A stretch of DNA of 8,664 nucleotides from Candidatus Forterrea sp. (lineage in GTDB: Archaea; Iainarchaeota; Iainarchaeia; Iainarchaeales; JAAZKV01). Below are positions 5,381 through 8,664 of this stretch, piece after piece. The position numbers and the translations under genes are program-made. The notes beneath the pieces are model-generated. The model did no database searches and was not told the DNA's origin. It saw only the letters and a list, made by a program, of their open reading frames with translations. The first letter of the stretch is position 1, and every line of letters begins with the position of its first letter. The DNA lies in contig DYDN01000036.1 of assembly GCA_020717885.1 (NCBI GenBank), positions 1 through 8,664 of the forward strand, written 5' to 3'.

Positions 5381-5388
5381 TTTATAAA
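5381..5388. promoter_or_regulatory. Palindromic TATA box between eL41 and the HD-domain gene
   Basis: TTTATAAA is self-complementary. For the plus strand its centre is about 26 nt before the ATG at 5410, giving a leaderless HD-domain transcript. For the minus strand it would start transcription near 5358, leaving a leader of about 27 nt that contains the eL41 ribosome binding site. A second minus-strand candidate, GTTTAAAAT at 5355-5363, would start transcription at the TTG itself and exclude the ribosome binding site, so it is less attractive. Confidence 0.45.
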
Positions 5389-5409
5389 GGCGCTTAACAG
5401 GGGTAAATT

Positions 5410-6057
5410 ATGAACCGCGACTTAATTGAAAATGTCAAAAAAGAAGCAAAAGCCTTCTTCGTGGATTCAAATGGAAGCCACGGCTGGGGCCATACCGAAA
5501 GAGTCCTCCATGTATGCATGCACATAGGCAAAAAGGAACACGCTGATTTAGAAGTGCTTATTTTATCCGCAATTCTGCATGATATTTGCAAACCCGAGGA
5601 GATTAAATCAAAGGGAAAGATTTGCCACGCGACAAAAGCCGTGGTAATCGCCAAAGAAATGCTTGAAAGATACTCTCTCCCAAAAGAAAAAATTGGGGCG
5701 ATTACTCACTGCATTGAGACGCATCGAAACAGGACGAACAAAAAACCTCAAACGCTTGAGGCAAAAATACTTTTTGATTCAGACAAACTTGATGCGCTTG
5801 GGGCAGTGGGGCTTGGGAGATTATTTATGGCCGCAAGCGAGGGAAACGCAAAACTCCACAATGACAAAAATATTGATATTGAGAAAACAAAGGATTACTC
5901 TGAAGAAGACACGGCGTACAGGGAATTTTATCTCATACAAAGAAAGCTCCCTAAAAAAATGTACACTACTGAAGCCAAAAAGCTTGCGAGCGAGAGAATA
6001 AAATTCATGGAAGATTTTTTTGCGAGAATGAATAAAGAAATTGATGGCGAATTGTAA
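5410..6057 (+). CDS. HD-domain phosphohydrolase
   Basis: A 215-residue soluble protein of the HD superfamily, close in layout to the YedJ/YpgQ-type phosphohydrolases. Metal ligands are visible in order: His28 in SHGWGHTERVL, His57-Asp58 in AILHDICKP, further His residues at 100 and 105 (THCIETHR), and Asp123/Asp125 in FDSDKLDALGAVG, the region where the last ligand of this family lies. The downstream part (about 130-215) is helical and charged. Enzymes of this kind hydrolyse phosphate esters or nucleotides with a divalent metal; the substrate cannot be deduced. Nucleotide clean-up or RNA-related processing are both possible. It stands alone on the plus strand, convergent with csaA (11 bp between stops) and divergent from eL41. 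Confidence 0.88.
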   Translation: MNRDLIENVKKEAKAFFVDSNGSHGWGHTERVLHVCMHIGKKEHADLEVLILSAILHDICKPEEIKSKGKICHATKAVVIAKEMLERYSLPKEKIGAITHCIETHRNRTNKKPQTLEAKILFDSDKLDALGAVGLGRLFMAASEGNAKLHNDKNIDIEKTKDYSEEDTAYREFYLIQRKLPKKMYTTEAKKLASERIKFMEDFFARMNKEIDGEL

Positions 6058-6068
6058 TTGACGGGCTA

Positions 6069-6407
6069 TTAAGCCAGCTTTACCCCGTTTGGGACTTTTC
6101 TTTCAATTGAAGAAAGCACTACTTCTCCGCCCTCAAGAACAAATCCAGTTACAAGACACTCAGAAACAAAGTTTGCTATTTGTTTTGGCGCAAAATTAAC
6201 CACGCAAAGAACCTGCCTTCCAACTAATTCCTCTTTTTTGTAGAGTTTTGTGAGCTGCGCGCTTGAGCGCTTTACTCCAAGCACAGGACCAAAATCAATT
6301 GTTAATTTATAAGCCGGTTTTTTTGCTTCTGGAAAATCTTTGGCTTTAATTACTGTGCCAACTCGAAGTTCCACTTTATCAAAATCTACCCAAGAGATAG
6401 TTTCCAT
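6069..6407 (-). CDS. csaA: CsaA-type tRNA-binding/export chaperone-like protein
   Basis: A 112-residue protein made almost entirely of one OB-fold EMAP/MetG C-terminal-type tRNA-binding domain. Landmarks: DFDKVELRVGTVIKAKDFPEA (8-28), YKLTIDFG, the family signature GVKRSSAQLTKLY (44-56), VVNFAPKQIANFVSECLVTGF (69-89) and the end VPNGVKLA. Length and motif order match Bacillus CsaA, a dimeric protein described as an export-related chaperone that also binds tRNA. It could equally act as a tRNA-binding accessory to an aminoacyl-tRNA synthetase. It is the last of three minus-strand genes after pyrG and the 43-codon gene, with 61 bp upstream containing AT-rich TATA-like sequence, so it may have its own promoter. 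Confidence 0.92.
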   Translation of the reverse strand: METISWVDFDKVELRVGTVIKAKDFPEAKKPAYKLTIDFGPVLGVKRSSAQLTKLYKKEELVGRQVLCVVNFAPKQIANFVSECLVTGFVLEGGEVVLSSIERKVPNGVKLA

Positions 6408-6468
6408 AAAAACACTTACTTTATTTGAAACATTAATTTATTTTACAAGTAATTAATTCGCAAGCAAC

Positions 6469-6600
6469 TTATTTTATGAGTAATTTCGCAATCTCAAGCT
6501 TTTCTTCCTCGGAAAGCAAATCAAATATCCTTTTTACAAGAGACTTGCGTTCTGACTTACTCATCCCGCGAAAATAGTCCAAAGCCATTTCTTCCATCAT
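6469..6600 (-). CDS. Conserved-looking 43-residue helical protein
   Basis: A small protein between pyrG and csaA, not assigned to a named family. It starts with two consecutive ATG codons (MMEEMALDYFRG) and continues MSKSERKSLVKRIFDLL then SEEEKLEIAKLLIK. The two halves read as two amphipathic helices, each opening with a helix-cap pattern (MSKSER, LSEEEK), like a helical hairpin. AAGGAGA lies 8 nt before the first ATG, the strongest ribosome binding site in the window, and codon use looks like that of its neighbours, so this is very likely a real gene. The pyrG stop is 49 bp upstream and csaA follows after 61 bp, on the same strand. The acidic-basic alternation suggests a protein-binding adaptor, but no function can be assigned. 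Confidence 0.72.
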   Translation of the reverse strand: MMEEMALDYFRGMSKSERKSLVKRIFDLLSEEEKLEIAKLLIK

Positions 6601-6608
6601 AAAAATCT

Positions 6609-6615
6609 TCTCCTT
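6609..6615 (-). promoter_or_regulatory. Ribosome binding site of the 43-codon gene
   Basis: AAGGAGA ends 8 nt before the ATG at 6600. A TATA-like TTATATT (6629-6635) lies just upstream, but a start site at usual spacing would cut into the ribosome binding site, so read-through from pyrG is the simpler source of the transcript. Confidence 0.6.
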
Positions 6616-6649
6616 AAATTTAATGCCCAATATAACTTAACTTACATAA

Positions 6650-8281
6650 TTATTTCTTACCAAAAGCCTTTTCTTTTGCTGCTTTCACGAGCCCATAAAA
6701 TGTTGGTGCAGGCACTTCGAGTTTTGATTTAAGCTCAGGATGTGCCTGTGTTGCAACAAAGTAAGCATGCTTACTCTTCGGCAATTCAACGAATTCAACT
6801 AGTGTTTTATTTGGTGACATACCAGAGAGCACTAAACCCTTCCCAACAAGCACTGAATGATAATTTGGATTCACTTCGTAACGGTGCCGATGCCTCTCAA
6901 ATGTTTTATCTGATTTGTAGAGCTCAGAAACAATACTTCCTTTCAAAAGATCCGCTTCGTAGCTGCCAAGTCTCATTGTTCCCCCCTTATCAACAACATT
7001 CCTCTGCTCATCCATTAAAGTAATTACTTTTGCCTCAGCATCAGGATTCATTTCAGTAGAATTCGCATCAGAGAGCCCGCACTCGTTGCGCGCAAATTCA
7101 CAAACAGCTGCTTGTAGACCAAGACAAATCCCCAAAAACGGAATATCTTTTTTTCGCGCGTACTCAATTACTTTTATTTTTCCTTCCCAACCACGAGTAC
7201 CAAATCCGCCTGGAACAATTATGCCATCCAATCCCTTAATTGTATCAGAAACATTTTTTCCTTTCTCTATTTCCTCAGTATCAACCATTTGCGCGCAAAC
7301 ATTCACATCAAGGTTTGCGGAGCAGTGATAAAGAGCCTCAACTACACTTGCGTATGAATCCCCTAGCGCAGTATATTTTCCGCAAATTCCAATATTAATT
7401 GTTTTTCCTTTCCCATCGCACTTAAGCTCCGCCATTTTCTTTGCAAGAGAATTCCATTTCTCAAGCCCCACAGAATTAATTTTCAAATGCAATTTCTTCT
7501 CAAGAGTTTTTATGACTCCCTGGCCCTCAAGCTCTCCGGGAATTAAATATACTGATTCCACATCAATCCCTGTGAAAACATTTTCCTCATCAACATTACA
7601 AAAGAGCGCAATTTTTTGCTTCATTTTCGGCGTCAAGTATTCCGAGCAGCGGGCAACTATTGCATCAGGCCAAATCCCAATTTCATTTAATAATTTCATG
7701 CTGAGTTGTGTTGGTTTTGATTTTTGCTCATGCACCCCTGTTGGAATTGGAACGTATGAAAGGTGAACAAACATCACATTATCTCTTCCCTGTTCCCACG
7801 CGAGTTGACGCACCGCCTCAAGGTATAATCCGTTCTCAAGATCCCCAACTGTTCCGCCAATCTCAATTAGTAAAACATCAGCAGCCTCGTCTTTAGCAAT
7901 TTTATAGAAGCGCTGTTTTATTTCATCAGTGACATGCGGAATATACTGAACTGTTTTTCCAAGGAACTCTCCTTTTCTTTCTTTATCCAGAATTGATTGA
8001 AATATTTTTCCCATTGTTAAGTTTGAGGATTTTTTTGCGCTAAACCCCATGAACCTATAATAGTGCCCAAAATCCATATCACACTCTGTTCCATCATCAA
8101 GCACATATACTTCCCCATGCTCAATTGGATTCATTGTACCCGGATCAACATTAAGATAGCCATCACACTTTACCGCCGCACACTTATATGACGGGGCAAG
8201 TATTTTTCCAATAGAAGCATTGAGAACCCCTTTTCCGAGCCCAGAGATAACCCCCCCAGTAACCACAATAAATTTAGTCAT
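6650..8281 (-). CDS. pyrG: CTP synthase
   Basis: A full-length 543-residue CTP synthase: it aminates UTP to CTP with ATP and glutamine in the cytoplasm. The N-terminal synthetase domain (about 1-265) has GGVISGLGKGV (P-loop-like), NVDPGTMNPIEHGEVYVLDDG, MDFGHYYRF, EIGGTVGDLEN (140-150), KSKPTQLS (187-194) and Lys223/Phe227 in KIALF. The class I glutaminase domain (about 293-543) has PGGFGTRG, Cys386 in GICLGLQAA, GGTMRLGSY, and His514/Glu516 in AHPELKS, completing the triad. Some motifs deviate from the common form: KCDGYLNVD instead of K-x-DPY-x-NVD, PIPTGVHEQKSKPTQLS instead of a GE-K-TKPTQHS type loop, and LEN for IES. It looks like a divergent clade rather than a broken gene. A TATA box lies about 37 nt upstream, giving a leader of roughly 10 nt. 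Confidence 0.97.
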   Translation of the reverse strand: MTKFIVVTGGVISGLGKGVLNASIGKILAPSYKCAAVKCDGYLNVDPGTMNPIEHGEVYVLDDGTECDMDFGHYYRFMGFSAKKSSNLTMGKIFQSILDKERKGEFLGKTVQYIPHVTDEIKQRFYKIAKDEAADVLLIEIGGTVGDLENGLYLEAVRQLAWEQGRDNVMFVHLSYVPIPTGVHEQKSKPTQLSMKLLNEIGIWPDAIVARCSEYLTPKMKQKIALFCNVDEENVFTGIDVESVYLIPGELEGQGVIKTLEKKLHLKINSVGLEKWNSLAKKMAELKCDGKGKTINIGICGKYTALGDSYASVVEALYHCSANLDVNVCAQMVDTEEIEKGKNVSDTIKGLDGIIVPGGFGTRGWEGKIKVIEYARKKDIPFLGICLGLQAAVCEFARNECGLSDANSTEMNPDAEAKVITLMDEQRNVVDKGGTMRLGSYEADLLKGSIVSELYKSDKTFERHRHRYEVNPNYHSVLVGKGLVLSGMSPNKTLVEFVELPKSKHAYFVATQAHPELKSKLEVPAPTFYGLVKAAKEKAFGKK

Positions 8282-8314
8282 AGCCCAACCAGTAAAGATG
8301 ACTTACGCTTGGTG

Positions 8315-8322
8315 TTTAAATA
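8315..8322 (-). promoter_or_regulatory. TATA box of pyrG
   Basis: TATTTAAA on the minus strand is centred about 37 nt before the ATG at 8281, predicting a transcript start near 8292 and a short leader. Confidence 0.5.
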
Positions 8323-8326
8323 ACTT

Positions 8327-8343
8327 CTCAAAAAATTTTTGAG
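8327..8343. repeat. A-T palindrome just upstream of the pyrG promoter
   Basis: CTCAAAAA and TTTTTGAG flank a single central base. It abuts the pyrG TATA box on its upstream side, where transcription factor B contacts or a regulator could bind, and it is close to the presumed edge of the insertion sequence. It could also be chance in AT-rich DNA. Confidence 0.35.
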
Positions 8344-8362
8344 CTGTCTTATCCCGATATAA

Positions 8363-8664
8363 TGTTCGCTCTGGGAATTTAGGTGTTTCCGTACAAGGTA
8401 ATTGTATGGCTAAACTGAATCAACGAAAAATTAGATGGATTGTTGGGCAATGGAAACTTGGCAATTTGAGCCATTACCAAATCGCCAAACAACAAAAAAT
8501 CAGTGTGCGACACGCACAGCGTGTTGCAACAAAATACGATGGCATTCAACAACCGAAATTGTTGAGTCCTGGCAGACAACCCGAACCGATTCCAAAACAA
8601 CAAGTTGAATTGGTGAAACGGTTGTTTCGCGAACAACCGTTTGGAGCATGCAACATGGAAAAGA
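8363..8664 (+). mobile_element. Left part of an insertion sequence, boundary uncertain
   Basis: A transposase gene begins here and leaves the window, so at least one end of an insertion sequence must lie between the pyrG promoter and 8406. TGTTCGCTCTGGGAATT at 8363-8379 begins with the TGT common at the ends of such elements and is the best candidate tip, but the other end is outside the window and cannot be compared. TATAAT at 8358-8363 could drive or flank it. Confidence 0.45.
8406..8664 (+). CDS. IS481/DDE-type transposase, N-terminal part (cut by window end)
   Basis: An open frame from an ATG with no stop before the window end; 86 codons are visible. The start, MAKLNQRKIRWIVGQWK, then LSHYQIAKQQKISVRHAQRV (helix-turn-helix), a spacer with SPGRQPEPIPKQQ, and VELVKRLFREQPFGACNMEK match the N-terminal DNA-binding half of archaeal IS481-like/integrase-core transposases, whose usual form is IRWI-x-LS-x-x-x-IA-x-x-x-x-VS-x-RRVQ then GRP then GA-x-x-LEK. 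The catalytic DDE domain would follow outside the window. Gln is unusually frequent (12 of 86 residues, 11 as CAA), unlike the Lys- and Glu-rich neighbours, a sign of recent transfer. Whether the gene is intact cannot be judged here. Confidence 0.75.
   Translation, partial: MAKLNQRKIRWIVGQWKLGNLSHYQIAKQQKISVRHAQRVATKYDGIQQPKLLSPGRQPEPIPKQQVELVKRLFREQPFGACNMEK

Noticed and set aside
5168..5413. Plus-strand frame of 81 codons in the spacer before the HD-domain gene
   Set aside because: It is the complement of the eL41 gene (rich in Phe and Leu because eL41 is rich in Lys and Arg) and ends inside the next promoter and start.
5663..6001. Plus-strand frame of 112 codons
   Set aside because: Out-of-frame shadow inside the HD-domain gene, which has clear metal-binding motifs.
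6055..6075. Hairpin GGGCT/AGCC between the HD-domain and csaA stops as a terminator
   Set aside because: The stem is only 4 bp, overlaps the csaA stop codon and has no U-tract on either strand.
6742..7896. Four plus-strand frames of 62-93 codons
   Set aside because: They lie entirely antisense to the well-supported pyrG gene, have no recognisable motif and read as low-quality mixtures of Ser, Pro and Cys.
8379..8636. Minus-strand frame of 85 codons at the right edge
   Set aside because: It is antisense to the transposase frame starting at 8406, which has a helix-turn-helix and family motifs; the minus reading has none.
1..8664. CRISPR arrays, tRNA, rRNA and box C/D small RNA genes
   Set aside because: No regularly spaced repeats, no T-arm GTTCRA signature in a cloverleaf context, and no paired RTGATGA/CTGA boxes were found by eye in the spacers.

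Overview
The window looks archaeal. It is AT-rich and gene-dense, and most genes start with no leader or a very short one, about 25-30 nt downstream of a TATA-like element. Ribosome binding sites of the GGTGA/GGAG type appear where a gene is internal to a transcript. It also encodes a protein strongly resembling ribosomal protein eL41, a family absent from bacteria. The mix of archaeal core genes with bacterial-type accessory genes (a MetA-family acyltransferase, CsaA, a divergent PyrG) would fit a small-genome DPANN-type archaeon. That lineage assignment is inference.

Layout, left to right. Positions 1-126 hold back-to-back promoters; a gene leaving the window on the left probably starts at position 8 on the minus strand. 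Position 127-384 (+) encodes a small, extremely Lys/Arg-rich protein. Position 391-1148 (-) is a two-gene module: a small protein with a YD-x-AHG-x-x-H-x-H motif (TumE/DUF7718-like toxin candidate), then a COG4190/HVO_A0114-type winged-helix protein (antitoxin candidate). Position 1237-2668 (-) is a probable operon of a left-handed beta-helix acyltransferase and a MetA-family homoserine O-acyltransferase with the glutamate that marks acetyl-CoA use. A GT-B glycosyltransferase (2801-3940, +) converges on a UbiA-family prenyltransferase (3988-4986, -); together they suggest polyprenyl-lipid or envelope-glycan work.

The stretch 4987-5409 is not empty. It holds the UbiA promoter, a 24-nt perfect palindrome with a U-tract, and a 43-codon eL41 gene on the minus strand with a TTG start and a GGTGA ribosome binding site. 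A second copy of the gene's last codons (Gln-Arg-Ala-Arg-Gln-stop) lies 86 bp beyond its end and differs only at synonymous positions. A palindromic TATA box at 5381-5388 may serve both eL41 and the HD-domain phosphohydrolase gene (5410-6057, +).

On the right, three minus-strand genes follow one another: pyrG (CTP synthase, 6650-8281), an undescribed 43-codon gene with a clear ribosome binding site (6469-6600), and csaA (6069-6407). At the right edge (8406 onward, +) an IS481/DDE-type transposase gene begins and runs out of the window, with visibly different codon and residue use. No CRISPR array, tRNA or rRNA was seen.
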